This document shows positions 1 to 16,689 of a stretch of 63,405 bases of DNA, piece after piece. The stretch comes from Planctomycetaceae bacterium (GTDB lineage: Bacteria > Planctomycetota > Planctomycetia > Planctomycetales > Planctomycetaceae). Position numbers and translations under genes: made by a program. The notes beneath the pieces were generated by a model. That model had not been told where the DNA came from and did not search any database. It worked only from the letters and a program-made list of their open reading frames with translations. The DNA lies in NCBI GenBank assembly GCA_019636285.1, contig JAHBXV010000036.1, positions 1-63,405 of the forward strand, written 5' to 3'. Numbering within the stretch: the stretch's first letter is position 1; the number at the start of each line of letters is the position of its first letter.

Positions 1-227
1 ACTTCGATCCCGGGACGGCAGTTCTCGACCGCAATCGAAAACACCTCGATGGGGCTGCGATCCGGAATCTTCTCGGCGATCATGTCGAGCGCCGAGTAGA
101 ACACCGCCTGGGCGACGGACTTCTTGCCATCGTGCATCAGGCAATTGATGAACTTGCTGGCGAGCTTCGACCCAAACCGCGGATCGGGGGCCAGATTCGT
201 GCGACTTACCGTGAAGTCTTTTGACAT
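1..227 (-). CDS. rpsG: 30S ribosomal protein S7, N-terminal part (runs off the window)
   Basis: Reading leftward from an ATG at 227 gives about 75 residues beginning [20 protein letters not shown], followed by an [15 protein letters not shown] stretch that is typical of S7, the protein that nucleates assembly of the 30S head around the 3' domain of 16S rRNA. The C-terminal half, roughly the same length again, lies outside the window. It follows rpsL by about 130 bases on the same strand, the usual str-operon order, so it is probably cotranscribed with rpsL. No strong Shine-Dalgarno sequence is visible, but the N-terminus matches the family well and no better start exists. Confidence 0.93.
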   Translation of the reverse strand, partial: MSKDFTVSRTNLAPDPRFGSKLASKFINCLMHDGKKSVAQAVFYSALDMIAEKIPDRSPIEVFSIAVENCRPGIE

Positions 228-358
228 CGCTTACTTTGCCTTTTGCCGGACGGCCAACCTGGACCGCCGCGAGTTGCCTGATCGAATCTGGCTGTCCACA
301 AGACGCCGATTCAACGCACGGCGAGGTCTCCCGCCGGGCCACGAAAACGAATTTGAAA

Positions 359-730
359 CTACTTGGGCATCTTGTTGCCGTAACGGCTGCGAGCCTGACG
401 ACGCTTCGTCACGCCGAGGCAGTCGAGCACGCCGCGGATGATCTTGTAGCGCACACCCGGCAAGTCGCGAACACGGCCGCCACGCACGAGCACGATCGAG
501 TGCTCTTGCAGGTTGTGGCCTTCGCCCGGAATGTACGCGGTGATTTCCTTGCCGTTTGACAACCGCACACGGGCGATCTTCCGCAAAGCCGAGTTCGGCT
601 TTTTCGGCGTCATCGTCTTCACCATCAGACAGACGCCGCGCTTTTGCGGACAGGATTCCAACACGGGCGACTTCGTCCGATTGGGAATCTGCTTCCGGGG
701 CTTGCGGACGAGCTGGTTGATTGTCGGCAT
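359..730 (-). CDS. rpsL: 30S ribosomal protein S12
   Basis: A 123-residue protein of the usual S12 length, starting [20 protein letters not shown] and ending in the lysine- and arginine-rich tail SRYGNKMPK. It carries the conserved [16 protein letters not shown] and [13 protein letters not shown] segments that line the decoding site of the 30S subunit. The Lys of TPKKPNSA and the [10 protein letters not shown] loop, sites where streptomycin-resistance substitutions occur in other bacteria, look wild type. It lies 257 bases downstream of rpoC and upstream of rpsG on the same strand, so it may be read through from rpoBC or have its own promoter in the spacer. Confidence 0.97.
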   Translation of the reverse strand: MPTINQLVRKPRKQIPNRTKSPVLESCPQKRGVCLMVKTMTPKKPNSALRKIARVRLSNGKEITAYIPGEGHNLQEHSIVLVRGGRVRDLPGVRYKIIRGVLDCLGVTKRRQARSRYGNKMPK

Positions 731-959
731 TGTCGCTGCTTACACCGTAACGGCTACAAAATGAATTCAATTCAGCACTTACGAAGGAGACCCACCCCCT
801 TCGCATGCCTCCGAAAAGCCATTCGCCGCCATTGCGACGACTTCCGGAAGCCCAGTACCATACGTCTTTTACGAATCGGCCGCAAGCCAGCCGAACATCA
901 GTTCCCGCGCCGGTCGCCGCACGAATCAGGCGACCAGCCGACTCTATCACTAACTCATT

Positions 960-979
960 GCCTCAAAACCCGTTGAGGC
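960..979 (-). terminator. Short hairpin in the rpoC-rpsL spacer
   Basis: A perfect 7-base inverted repeat, gcctcaa and ttgaggc, with a 6-base loop sits just after the rpoC stop codon. No T-tract follows on the minus strand, so it may be a weak terminator, a processing site or chance. Confidence 0.3.
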
Positions 980-987
980 CATCATCT

Positions 988-5268
<4,281 letters not shown>

Positions 5269-5371
5269 TGACAACTCCTTGCGGATATCCGCCGCCACGG
5301 GATCGATGTTCGGGAGAGAAACGGAGGCCGCCATCACCGCGGCCGCAAGTCTGAAGTTCCAGTCCGGGCGG

Positions 5372-9088
<3,717 letters not shown>

Positions 9089-9703
9089 CTGCTAGAGATC
9101 CTCGGCAAGAATTGAATTCAAACGACGCCGGGGCTACCGGCGGAAGCTGGCCATGGTCGACCCGACGAAAACCTCATGTCTCGACGGCGCCGAACGCGGC
9201 ACCATCACGCGAGGCTGACCGCTGACCCGGTCGCGGGCTTGAAGAAGTCGGCAACGGCCGGAGAGGCTGGCCGCCACTCACGTGGAATCACGGTGCGGTG
9301 GCCAATCCTGGAAGGAGCTGGGTGGTCGCTGGGGCGCGATCGTCCCGCACGTCCCTGAATCGAGCCCGTCGCCACGCCGCTCATACACCACCCCCCCATC
9401 ACCGAGACGCAAGCGATCCCGATCGACATGGCACGGAACAAACGGCACCGGACAGATCGAAAATCGGTTCGACATCGAGAAAGATGCCGCCGGATTTTGA
9501 ACCCGGCGACCCTTGTCACGACACCGAAATCCCTTCCGCGAAACGCCCCGGCAAGAAACAGGTTCTTCGCGACGAACCCGCCATGCTCCCAGCCGTCCCA
9601 CGTGAATTTGCCGGATTTCATGCCCCGAACATGATCCGGCGACCGATTCCCGACAGCGTACGCCGTCAACCCGCGACCTCACCCCCCATAACTCGCATCC
9701 GGC

Positions 9704-9733
9704 AGGATACGCGAACCACGTTGACTCTGTCAA
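9704..9733 (-). promoter_or_regulatory. Candidate sigma-70 promoter for rpoBC
   Basis: On the minus strand TTGACA (9733-9728), a perfect -35 hexamer, is followed after 18 bases by TATCCT (9709-9704), four of six matches to the -10 consensus. A start near 9697 would leave an untranslated leader of about 600 bases before rpoB. Confidence 0.5.
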
Positions 9734-9882
9734 ACGTCGACAATTTCCGACAGACGGTTCGACCATTCCGCTCAGGGGACACAACCCGAAGAGCAGACCC
9801 ACGAACCAGCCGCGGTCGCAATGTCAACGCTGAGTCAACTTCCAAGCCAAAACCTGTCGTCTCCTCGCATTCCTGCCGACCG

Positions 9883-9936
9883 AAGGTCCGACACAAACGT
9901 GCTCGCGACTTCGCGGCACGCCTTGAGTCGGACCTT
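9883..9936 (-). promoter_or_regulatory. Nested hairpin after rplL, possible attenuator or RNase III site
   Basis: A perfect 10-base inverted repeat (aaggtccgac at 9883-9892, gtcggacctt at 9927-9936) encloses a second stem of nine pairs with one bulge (9898-9907 with 9912-9920, loop actt). It begins about 30 bases after the rplL stop. No run of T follows in the direction of transcription, so processing or partial attenuation is more likely than simple termination. Confidence 0.55.
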
Positions 9937-9967
9937 TTCCAAATCTGGCAGGTTCCGGAAACGCCAG

Positions 9968-10375
9968 CTACTTGACTTCGGCCTTGGCGCCGTTGGCTTC
10001 GAATTCGGCCTTCAGCTTGTCGGCGTCTTCCTTCGACAGACCGGTCTTGACCGCCTTCGGAGCGGCTTCGACCAGTTCCTTGGCTTCCTTGAGGCCCAGA
10101 CCTGTCGCGTTGCGGACGACCTTGATGATGGCAATCTTGTTGCCACCCACGTCGGTCAGCACGACGTCGAATTCGGTCTTTTCTTCCGCAACCGGAGCCG
10201 CGGCGCCCCCGCCGGCAGCCGGAGCAGCCGCCATCATGACGCCGCCGCCAGCCGGCTCGATGCCGTGGACTTCCTTCAGATAATCAGCCAGAGCCTTTGC
10301 CTGCAGCAGGGTCAGGTTGGCGATCTTGTCCCCGAGTTCCGTGGTCGAGGCGTCGAACGTAGCCGTCTCGGACAT
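9968..10375 (-). CDS. rplL: 50S ribosomal protein L7/L12
   Basis: A 135-residue acidic protein with the three expected parts: an N-terminal dimerisation domain ([20 protein letters not shown]), an Ala/Gly-rich hinge around residues 45-62 and a C-terminal factor-binding domain ([20 protein letters not shown] to the end) with [12 protein letters not shown], the surface that contacts elongation factors. It forms the flexible ribosomal stalk with L10. It lies 154 bases after rplJ, the normal pair, and is followed by the hairpin at 9883-9936. The length is slightly above the usual 120-130 residues because of the N-terminal extension and hinge. Confidence 0.97.
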   Translation of the reverse strand: MSETATFDASTTELGDKIANLTLLQAKALADYLKEVHGIEPAGGGVMMAAAPAAGGGAAAPVAEEKTEFDVVLTDVGGNKIAIIKVVRNATGLGLKEAKELVEAAPKAVKTGLSKEDADKLKAEFEANGAKAEVK

Positions 10376-10529
10376 CTCAAACTTCCTTTCTCAAACTGTG
10401 CAAATGAGTCAATGGATCCCAAAACCGACAGTTCGCGCCTCGCGACCCGTCCACTCGGCTCGGCGACTCCGCCGTGCCAATTCTCGCTCCTGGAGGAACG
10501 GTATCGCTCCCCCAGCGTTGTCATACTGC

Positions 10530-11054
10530 TTACTCGGCTGTCTCGTCGTCGGTCCCCTTGGCCTTGACCGCGCCGCAGACGCGACCGCCCGGTCCGAGCA
10601 TCGCACCGGCAAGCCGGGCTCCCGGACTGAGAATGAGGCCAACCAACTGAGACAGCAGTTCCTTCCGGCCAGGGCTCTTGCTGAGCGACTCAACATCCTT
10701 GACCGACAAGGGGGTTGAGCCGATGGCCCCACCCTTGATCGTGACTTCCTTGACCTCTTCGGCCCACTTCGACACTTCACGCGACAGGGCGACGATGTCT
10801 TCGCCGCCCCACACGATGGTCGATGGTCCCGACAGAGCCCCGTCAACGCCTGACAGGCCGACATCGCTCAGCGCCCTGCGGGCAACGGCGTTCTTCACGC
10901 CCAGAAGCCGGATCTGCTTTTTGTGCAGCGCCAGCCGCCACTTATTGATCGCCACCCCGCTCAGCTTGGAGGTGTCAATCACCAGCACTTCCTGGGTCTC
11001 GCCGACCTCGCGCTGGATGTCGGCGATCATCATCGACTTGACGAACTTGCTCAT
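10530..11054 (-). CDS. rplJ: 50S ribosomal protein L10
   Basis: A 174-residue protein of family length starting MSKFVKSMMIADIQREVGET. It anchors L7/L12 dimers on the 23S rRNA GTPase-associated centre. Visible are the rRNA-binding N-terminal half with WRLALHKKQIRLLGVKNAVARRAL and the C-terminal helix region that holds L7/L12. It is followed by rplL after 154 bases and preceded by rplA after 92 bases. In many bacteria L10 binds its own leader mRNA to repress the operon; I did not find a convincing leader structure in the short upstream spacer. Confidence 0.95.
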   Translation of the reverse strand: MSKFVKSMMIADIQREVGETQEVLVIDTSKLSGVAINKWRLALHKKQIRLLGVKNAVARRALSDVGLSGVDGALSGPSTIVWGGEDIVALSREVSKWAEEVKEVTIKGGAIGSTPLSVKDVESLSKSPGRKELLSQLVGLILSPGARLAGAMLGPGGRVCGAVKAKGTDDETAE

Positions 11055-11146
11055 GACCTTACCTGTTTCCGACTCTGATGATCGCCTGCCCGAAATCGCG
11101 ACTCGATTTCAAGGGCTTCGGTTACGAATCCCTGGAACTCGAATCT

Positions 11147-11851
11147 CTAAAGCGCCACGCCGATGCTTGGAGACATCGTCGCCTGGATGGTCAAGCCGAC
11201 CAGGTAGTGACCTTTGGACGCGGACGGCTTCAGCGACCGGACGTATCGCACGAGCGCGTCGATGTTATCCACCAGCTTCGCTTCCTCGAACGACAGCTTG
11301 CCGACCACCACGTGCAGGTTACGGCCGGCATCGACGCGGAACTCGACCTTACCGGCCTTGTACTCCTTGACGGCTCCCGCCACGTCCTGGGTGACCGTGC
11401 CGGCTCGCGGGCTGGGCATCAGGCCGCGGGGGCCGAGCACCTTACCGAGCGGACCGACGACACCCATCATGTCGGGCGTCGCAATCGCGACGTCGAAGTC
11501 GAGCCAGCCGCCCTTGATCTGGTCGGCCAGTTCCTTGCCGCCGACGTGGTCAGCTCCAGCAGCTGTCGCCACGGCGACGTTATCGCCCTGGCAGAACACC
11601 AGCACCCGCTGCGCCTTCCCAATGCCGTGGGGAAGGACGATCGACCCGCGGACGATCTGGTCGGCTTGACGGGGATCGACCCCCAGTCGGAACGAGCATG
11701 TCACGGTCTGGTCGAACTTGCACGGCTTAATGCCGGAAGGCAGGGACTTTTCCAGCCCCTTGAGTACCTTAACCGCCTGCGGCAATTCGACACGACCGGC
11801 CGCGACCGCCTGCTCGCGCAGCGCGGCCATTCTCTTGGAACCCTTCGCCAT
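11147..11851 (-). CDS. rplA: 50S ribosomal protein L1
   Basis: The frame is open from 11872, but the ATG at 11851 gives the family N-terminus [16 protein letters not shown] and has GGGAG about 7 bases upstream, so I use it; the product is 234 residues, the usual L1 length. L1 forms the mobile L1 stalk that handles deacylated tRNA at the exit site. The conserved [20 protein letters not shown] segment and the [17 protein letters not shown] strand are present. It lies 91 bases after rplK, the classical L11-L1 pair, whose shared mRNA is often repressed by L1. Confidence 0.96.
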   Translation of the reverse strand: MAKGSKRMAALREQAVAAGRVELPQAVKVLKGLEKSLPSGIKPCKFDQTVTCSFRLGVDPRQADQIVRGSIVLPHGIGKAQRVLVFCQGDNVAVATAAGADHVGGKELADQIKGGWLDFDVAIATPDMMGVVGPLGKVLGPRGLMPSPRAGTVTQDVAGAVKEYKAGKVEFRVDAGRNLHVVVGKLSFEEAKLVDNIDALVRYVRSLKPSASKGHYLVGLTIQATMSPSIGVAL

Positions 11852-11942
11852 CCCGTCTCTCCCGCCGTACAAGCGCCGCCCAAGCGGCTCCGGCTCTGGT
11901 TTTCACTGTCTACGAGTTTTCGCTGCCTATCCAGAACGTCGA

Positions 11943-12377
11943 CTAGTCGACGACTTCAATTCCCATGCTGCGAGCAGTTCCCGCGATGACGCGAACCGCC
12001 GCGTCGATACTCGGGGCGTTCATGTCCTCGAGCTTTGTCTTCGCGATCTCCGCGAGCTGCGCCTTCGTCACGCGGCCGATCTTCTCGGTCTTCGCGTTAT
12101 GAGCCCCCTTGGCGACCTGGGCGGCCTGCTTCAGCAATGCCGAGGCCGGCGGGCTCTTAATGACAAACGTGAAGCTGCGGTCTTCGAAGACCGTCACCAC
12201 GGCCGGAACGATCATGCCGTTCAGGTCGCGGGTCTTTTCGTTGAACTGGCTGACGAACTGGCCGAGGTTGATCCCGTGCGGCCCCAGCGCAGTACCAACC
12301 GGCGGTGCCGGCGTGGCCTTCCCCGCGGGAATCTGCACCTTGACCTCAGCCTTGATCTTTGCCGCCTTCTTCGCCAT
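11943..12377 (-). CDS. rplK: 50S ribosomal protein L11
   Basis: A 144-residue protein, MAKKAAKIKAEVKVQIPAGK, of usual length. It carries the proline-rich PAPPVGTALGPHGINLGQF segment where thiopeptides act, and the C-terminal rRNA-binding domain ending GTARSMGIEVVD. It binds the GTPase-associated region of 23S rRNA and is needed for RelA-dependent stringent signalling in organisms that have it. It lies between nusG and rplA on the same strand, the standard order. Confidence 0.97.
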   Translation of the reverse strand: MAKKAAKIKAEVKVQIPAGKATPAPPVGTALGPHGINLGQFVSQFNEKTRDLNGMIVPAVVTVFEDRSFTFVIKSPPASALLKQAAQVAKGAHNAKTEKIGRVTKAQLAEIAKTKLEDMNAPSIDAAVRVIAGTARSMGIEVVD

Positions 12378-12488
12378 CTCCGGCCAGCCTTCTTCGTTGT
12401 GTCAGAGGGGCTTTGAACCCGCCCCAACTTTCGATACCGACGTTTCCGCCGCCCGAACCAGATATTCCGTCAGCACGCCCGCCAGTCG

Positions 12489-13058
12489 TCAGACTCGCTC
12501 GACCTGCCAGTACTCAAGGTCGACTGGCGTTGACCGGCCGAAAATTTCGATCAGGACCGTGATCTTGCCGTTGGCATCGTCGATCCCGTCGATCGTTCCT
12601 TCAAACCCGTCGAACGCGCCGTCTTTAATCTTCACCACATCCCCGGTCTGGAAGTCCATCTTCACCTTGACCGGTTCTTCCGTCCGCCGCTCTTCATGAC
12701 CCAGCATTCGCTGAATCTCGTGATCCTGCATCGCGATGGGCTTGCCGGCGGCACCGGTGAAGTCACCGACACCGCTGGTGCTGCGGATGACGTACCACGT
12801 GTCATCGTTGAGCACCATTTGAATCATGAGGTAACCGGGATACAGCTTGTGCTCGGTGACCTTTTTCTTACCGGCCTTGTTCTCGACGACCTTCTCCGTC
12901 GGGATCACGATCTCGCCAATGTATTCTTCCAGCCCCTCCTGACGAATTCGCCGCAAGATGTTTTCGCGAATCGACTTCTCACGGTTGCTGGTAATCTTCA
13001 GGACGTACCACTGCATTCGGTCGGAGTCGCCCGCAGCCGATGCCTGTTCGTCGGTCAT
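12489..13058 (-). CDS. nusG: Transcription termination/antitermination factor NusG
   Basis: I take the ATG at 13058, preceded by GGGGAAAG, which gives 189 residues; the frame is open to 13124 but the extra residues do not look like family sequence. The N-terminal NGN domain begins [19 protein letters not shown] and contains [10 protein letters not shown]; the C-terminal KOW domain is seen in [20 protein letters not shown]. NusG binds the polymerase clamp and couples transcription to ribosomes or Rho. An acidic, Ala-rich stretch of about a dozen residues precedes the NGN domain. It follows secE and precedes rplK. Confidence 0.95.
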   Translation of the reverse strand: MTDEQASAAGDSDRMQWYVLKITSNREKSIRENILRRIRQEGLEEYIGEIVIPTEKVVENKAGKKKVTEHKLYPGYLMIQMVLNDDTWYVIRSTSGVGDFTGAAGKPIAMQDHEIQRMLGHEERRTEEPVKVKMDFQTGDVVKIKDGAFDGFEGTIDGIDDANGKITVLIEIFGRSTPVDLEYWQVERV

Positions 13059-13332
13059 AACACTTTCCCCAGCAACACGTTCAGCCGACACCACGGCCCC
13101 AGTTTCGTGACGAATACCTGCCATTGGCCAGCCTGCGGAAATACCGCGACCAATCGGGGAAGTCGGCTATTTTGCGCCGACGTCCCGAGATTTGCAAGGA
13201 TTGCCATCTTGACGCCGCCGTGAGCGACTTGATCCCGCTCATGGCCGATGGCGACAAAGGAAAGGGCGAGTCCCAGACAGCCGTTGTTACGAACCGACGG
13301 CCGGGCATTCGCCCCGTTGCCACTGATCGGAA

Positions 13333-13764
13333 TTAGAACCGCAAGATCCCGATCATTCGCAGGAGTTGCTGCCAGACCATGTCGTAAGCCAGCAAGATCG
13401 CGCTCAGCAGAAACATGACGAGCAACACCACCAGTGTCGCCCGCCACAGTTCATCCTTCGACGGCCAGGAAACCTTCGTCAACTCGACTTCCACATCAAT
13501 CAAAAAGTCCGCGAACTGCGGATAGTTCACAATCCGAAAGGCAACCCAGGCGCCAATCGCCCCCAGAACCGCCGGAACTCCGATTCGAATCGGGTCGCCC
13601 ATCTCCGACAGCATCCGCACGGAGAGCGTCCAGCAGGCCAAGGCCACGACGGCGAGCAATACGCCAACCGTGACATTGCGCACCATGCGTCCCTGGTTGC
13701 GCTTGTACAATCCCGTCGCCAGCATCGACGCCCAGATCGTTGCTTCGCGATCCGCTCGTGCCAT
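13333..13764 (-). CDS. secE: Preprotein translocase subunit SecE (three-segment form)
   Basis: The ATG at 13764 follows GGGAGG and gives 143 residues; an upstream frame extends to 13836 without family features. The C-terminal part holds the conserved cytosolic helix VEVELTKVSWPSKDELWRAT and the final membrane helix VVLLVMFLLSAILLAYDMVW, the essential part of SecE that clamps SecY. Two more hydrophobic segments lie earlier (about residues 32-50 and 61-77), so this is the longer three-segment form rather than the single-span form. It lies between tRNA-Trp and nusG, as in many bacteria. Confidence 0.92.
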   Translation of the reverse strand: MARADREATIWASMLATGLYKRNQGRMVRNVTVGVLLAVVALACWTLSVRMLSEMGDPIRIGVPAVLGAIGAWVAFRIVNYPQFADFLIDVEVELTKVSWPSKDELWRATLVVLLVMFLLSAILLAYDMVWQQLLRMIGILRF

Positions 13765-13917
13765 AGTCCTCCCGCCTTCCCAAGCCGACGATTCCTTCGC
13801 CAGCCTTAATCCAACCACCGGGCAGCCTTCAACCACCCGACGATCGCGACAATCGACCCTTCATCCGCGTTTTCGACCCGACGACCGGACGACTCAATCA
13901 CCAGGCGGCCGAAGTTC

Positions 13918-13992
<75 letters not shown>

Positions 13993-14000
13993 AGGGGAAG

Positions 14001-14080
14001 CGGCTGGTGGTTGGTAGTTAGTGATTGGTAAAGACGGCTCGCGTTTCCACACCAACCACTATCCACCAACCACCAACCAC
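14001..14080. repeat. Inverted ccaaccac-type repeat patch
   Basis: The left part reads ggtggttggtagttagtg and the right part (14051-14080) reads accaaccactatccaccaac followed by more caac units, so the two parts are imperfect reverse complements. Similar units recur at 44923-44954 beside the carbamoyltransferase gene. Confidence 0.5.
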
Positions 14081-14089
14081 TTCTTCCAA

Positions 14090-14245
14090 CTACTTCTTCC
14101 GCGATTCCTTATGCACCGTGTGGCGGCGCAGCTTCGCGTTGTACTTCTTCAGCTCAAGACGCTCGGTACCGCGAGTTTCCTTGATCGTGCGGTACCCACG
14201 AACGCCCGACTCCGTGCATTCCAACCAGACGTATTCGCGAGCCAT
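14090..14245 (-). CDS. rpmG: 50S ribosomal protein L33
   Basis: A 51-residue basic protein that begins MAREYVWLECTESGVRGYRT and ends HTVHKESRKK, with the ELKKYNAKLRRH segment typical of L33. It lacks the two CxxC pairs of the zinc-binding form (a single Cys is present), so it is a zinc-independent type. It lies between tuf and tRNA-Trp/secE, its usual place in many bacterial genomes. A strong inverted repeat separates it from tuf. Part of a repeat-like stretch of ccaaccac units lies directly after its stop codon. Confidence 0.93.
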   Translation of the reverse strand: MAREYVWLECTESGVRGYRTIKETRGTERLELKKYNAKLRRHTVHKESRKK

Positions 14246-14267
14246 CAGGCTACTCCCGCTTCGCAAG

Positions 14268-14300
14268 AAGCCCCTTCGCCACCCGGCGGCGAAGGGGCTT
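14268..14300 (-). terminator. Strong hairpin between tuf and rpmG
   Basis: A perfect 13-base inverted repeat (14268-14280 and 14288-14300) with a 7-base loop lies 68 bases after the tuf stop. Only short T-runs follow on either strand, so it may be a terminator or an mRNA stabiliser that lowers rpmG expression relative to tuf. Confidence 0.6.
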
Positions 14301-14367
14301 TCTCGATGTCAATCAGAAACTGACTGGCCGAGCCCACTCGCCAACCGAAGCGGGCTCACTCGCCGAA

Positions 14368-15564
14368 CTACTCAAGAATCTTGGTCACAACGCCCGAACC
14401 GACCGTCCGGCCACCTTCGCGAATGGCGAAACGGACGTTTTCGGTCATGGCGATCGGCTTCTGCATGTGAACTTCCAGGCGGACGTTATCGCCCGGCATG
14501 CACATTTCCGCGCCATCCAGCAGCTTCGAATCACCCGTCACGTCGGTCGTGCGGAAGTAGAACTGCGGCTTGTAGCCGGAGAAGAACGGCGTATGACGGC
14601 CCCCTTCTTCCTTGCTCAGCACGTACACGTTGCACTCGAACTTGGTGTGACAGGTCAGGCTGCCCGGCTTGGCCAGCACCTGGCCGCGCTGAACGTCTTC
14701 CTTCTTCACGCCACGCAGCAGAATCCCGACGTTGTCGCCGGCCTGCCCCTGATCGAGCGTCTTCTGGAACATTTCGACCCCGGTGCAGGTCGTTTCCTGC
14801 TTCGGGCCGAGCCCCAGGATGTCGACCTTTTCGCCAACCTTGACCAGACCGGCTTCGATACGGCCGGTAACCACGGTTCCGCGGCCTTCGATCGAGAAGA
14901 CGTCTTCGATGGCCATCAGGAACGGCTTGTCGACCGATCGCTCCGGCTCGGGAATATCGCGATCAAGCGCTTCCATCAGATTCGTGATGCAGGCGCTGTA
15001 CTTCTCGTCGCTGGGATTATCGAGCGCGCCCTTCGCGTTGCCGCGAACGATGGCGATGTCGTCGCCCGGGTAGTCGTACTTGCTGAGGAGTTCGCGGATT
15101 TCCATCTCAACCAGCTCGAGCAGCTCTTCGTCGTCGACGAGGTCGCACTTGTTGAGAAACACCACGAGCGCGGGGACGTTCACCTGGCGGGCGAGCAGGA
15201 TGTGCTCGCGCGTCTGGGGCATCGGGCCGTCGGCCGCCGACACGACCAGAATGGCGCCGTCCATCTGGGCGGCCCCGGTGATCATGTTCTTGATATAGTC
15301 CGCGTGGCCGGGGCAGTCGATGTGGGCGTAGTGGCGATTCGGGGTCTCGTACTCGACGTGCGAGACGGCAATCGTCACGGTCTTGGTTTCGTCACGAACG
15401 GTACCGCCCTTGGCGATATCCGAATAGGCCTTGAACTTGGCCAGCCCCTTGGCGGCCTGCACGGCCAGAATCGCCGCGGTTGTCGTCGTCTTCCCATGGT
15501 CGATGTGGCCAATGGTGCCCACGTTCACGTGCGGCTTTGTCCGTTGAAAGACTTCCTTCGCCAT
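14368..15564 (-). CDS. tuf: Translation elongation factor Tu
   Basis: The ATG at 15564, with GGAG upstream, gives a 398-residue protein beginning [20 protein letters not shown]. The GTPase motifs are all present: [10 protein letters not shown] (P-loop), DCPGHADYI, and NKCD, followed by the EF-Tu domains 2 and 3 ending SGVVTKILE. It carries aminoacyl-tRNA to the ribosomal A site. The frame is open upstream to 15696, but that portion covers the spacer before tRNA-Thr and is not family sequence. The preceding tRNA genes Thr-Tyr-Gly-Thr followed by tuf match the arrangement of the tufB operon of Escherichia coli. Confidence 0.98.
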   Translation of the reverse strand: MAKEVFQRTKPHVNVGTIGHIDHGKTTTTAAILAVQAAKGLAKFKAYSDIAKGGTVRDETKTVTIAVSHVEYETPNRHYAHIDCPGHADYIKNMITGAAQMDGAILVVSAADGPMPQTREHILLARQVNVPALVVFLNKCDLVDDEELLELVEMEIRELLSKYDYPGDDIAIVRGNAKGALDNPSDEKYSACITNLMEALDRDIPEPERSVDKPFLMAIEDVFSIEGRGTVVTGRIEAGLVKVGEKVDILGLGPKQETTCTGVEMFQKTLDQGQAGDNVGILLRGVKKEDVQRGQVLAKPGSLTCHTKFECNVYVLSKEEGGRHTPFFSGYKPQFYFRTTDVTGDSKLLDGAEMCMPGDNVRLEVHMQKPIAMTENVRFAIREGGRTVGSGVVTKILE

Positions 15565-15712
15565 TTCTGCTCCTACACCTTCTCGCTGATGAGTTTCGCG
15601 TGATCGGACACGCCGCCCGGACCGACCGCCGAGTACAAACGGAGTACCGCTCCGCGATAACTTTATCGCGGCACAAAACACACGCGGCACGACCACCAGA
15701 CGCGGACGCGAG

Positions 15713-15785
15713 AGCTGCTGATGGGATTCGAACCCATGACCTCGTCCTTACCAAGGACGCACTCTACCAACTGAGCTACAGCAGC
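15713..15785 (-). tRNA. tRNA-Thr (anticodon GGT)
   Basis: The minus strand folds as a cloverleaf with acceptor GCTGCTG paired to CAGCAGC, anticodon stem CGTCC and GGACG around the loop TTGGTAA, and T loop GGTTCGAATCC. It reads codons ACC/ACT and lies immediately upstream of tuf. Confidence 0.96.
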
Positions 15786-15962
15786 ACCTTGAGCGACCCC
15801 GCCCGCAGCGGGTCGATCAAGATGTGCAAAAGGGCACGAGTTGTCAACCCTTAGCGTCTCGCTGAACCCGACCTTCCAGCCTGCGGCGGATCTGAAACCC
15901 GCCGCCCGCCAGACTCCCGGATCCGTCCATCACCCAGGTTCCGCTTGTCGCGCCAATTTGAC

Positions 15963-16035
<73 letters not shown>

Positions 16036-16049
16036 AGGAAAAAACAAAA

Positions 16050-16160
16050 CGCGAAGCCCGAAATGCTAAATCCTAAACTCGAAATCCCAAGCGACGGACT
16101 TCCCGAGATCGCCAGCCCTGCTTCGGATTTTAGGATTTCGAATTTAGAATTTCGTGCTTC
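16050..16160. repeat. AT-rich imperfect inverted repeat between tRNA-Gly and tRNA-Tyr
   Basis: The left part reads gaaatgctaaatcctaaact and the right part (about 16128-16158) reads as its imperfect reverse complement, ttaggatttcgaatttagaa. The base composition is far lower in GC than the surroundings, and a related unit appears at 44896-44922. Confidence 0.45.
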
Positions 16161-16167
16161 AAACTAT

Positions 16168-16249
16168 TGGTGGGAGCAGGATTCGAACCTGCGAAGGCAG
16201 AGCCACCAGATTTACAGTCTGGCCCCTTTGACCGCTCGGGAATCCCACC
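16168..16249 (-). tRNA. tRNA-Tyr (anticodon GTA)
   Basis: A class II tRNA of 82 bases with a long variable arm. Acceptor GGTGGGA pairs with TCCCACC, the anticodon stem CCAGA with TCTGG encloses CTGTAAA, and the discriminator is A. Confidence 0.96.
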
Positions 16250-16394
16250 GGTAGTTCGCGAGTTTCCATCGACCGCACTCAGAAAGTCAACAGGCTCGCG
16301 CCCCGCAGACTCTCGTCAAACAAACCGACCTCGAAAAGTGAGGCCGAATTCCAGAAATCACTGATTGGCAACGGCTTCTGGCTCGCTCACGCGA

Positions 16395-16466
16395 AGCTGG
16401 CGGAGGGATTTGAACCCACAACCGCCTGTTTACAAAACAGGTGCTCTACCGTTGAGCTACGCCAGC
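16395..16466 (-). tRNA. tRNA-Thr (anticodon TGT)
   Basis: Acceptor GCTGGCG pairs with CGCCAGC, and the anticodon stem CCTGT with ACAGG encloses TTTGTAA. It is the first gene of the tRNA-tuf transcription unit. Confidence 0.95.
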
Positions 16467-16497
16467 AAACCCTGCGAATGACTTCGTAGACCGGGTG

Positions 16498-16525
16498 AAT
16501 ATAGCGGACCACGTGAGCGTTGCAA
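16498..16525 (-). promoter_or_regulatory. Candidate promoter of the tRNA-tuf unit
   Basis: On the minus strand TTGCAA (16525-16520) is followed after 16 bases by TATATT (16503-16498), five of six matches to the -10 consensus. A start near 16491 would lie about 25 bases before tRNA-Thr(TGT), as expected for a stable-RNA promoter. Confidence 0.6.
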
Positions 16526-16689
16526 GGCCAACGGGTGAAATCAGTTCGGCCCCCATGGAGCACGTGAACGGCCGAACGGTTCACGGACCACGGGGGCCTC
16601 TGGCGATCAGAAAAAACTGTTGAAATGCTCCGATTCTCCGGTCGCCCCAAACAGATCCGTGAGATCCAGCAACCGCTCTTCCGCGACCG

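Larger units (their letters stand above)
9089..9967 (-). other. Long non-coding leader between rplL and rpoB
   Basis: No open frame in this 879-base stretch resembles a protein; those present are Arg/Ser/Pro-rich and overlap one another. It holds the two-part hairpin at 9883-9936 and the promoter-like sequence at 9704-9733. An 11-base element GAATTGAATTC lies at 9109-9119, just before rpoB, and the same 11 bases occur in the other orientation at 763-773 upstream of rpsL. The spacer probably separates ribosomal-protein transcription from polymerase transcription, as the rplL-rpoB attenuator does in Escherichia coli, but no sequence similarity to that attenuator is claimed. Confidence 0.6.

Noticed and set aside
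9278-9802. A 174-codon frame in the rplL-rpoB spacer
   Set aside because: Rich in Arg, Gly, Ser and Cys with no ribosome-binding site and several competing frames; it looks non-coding.
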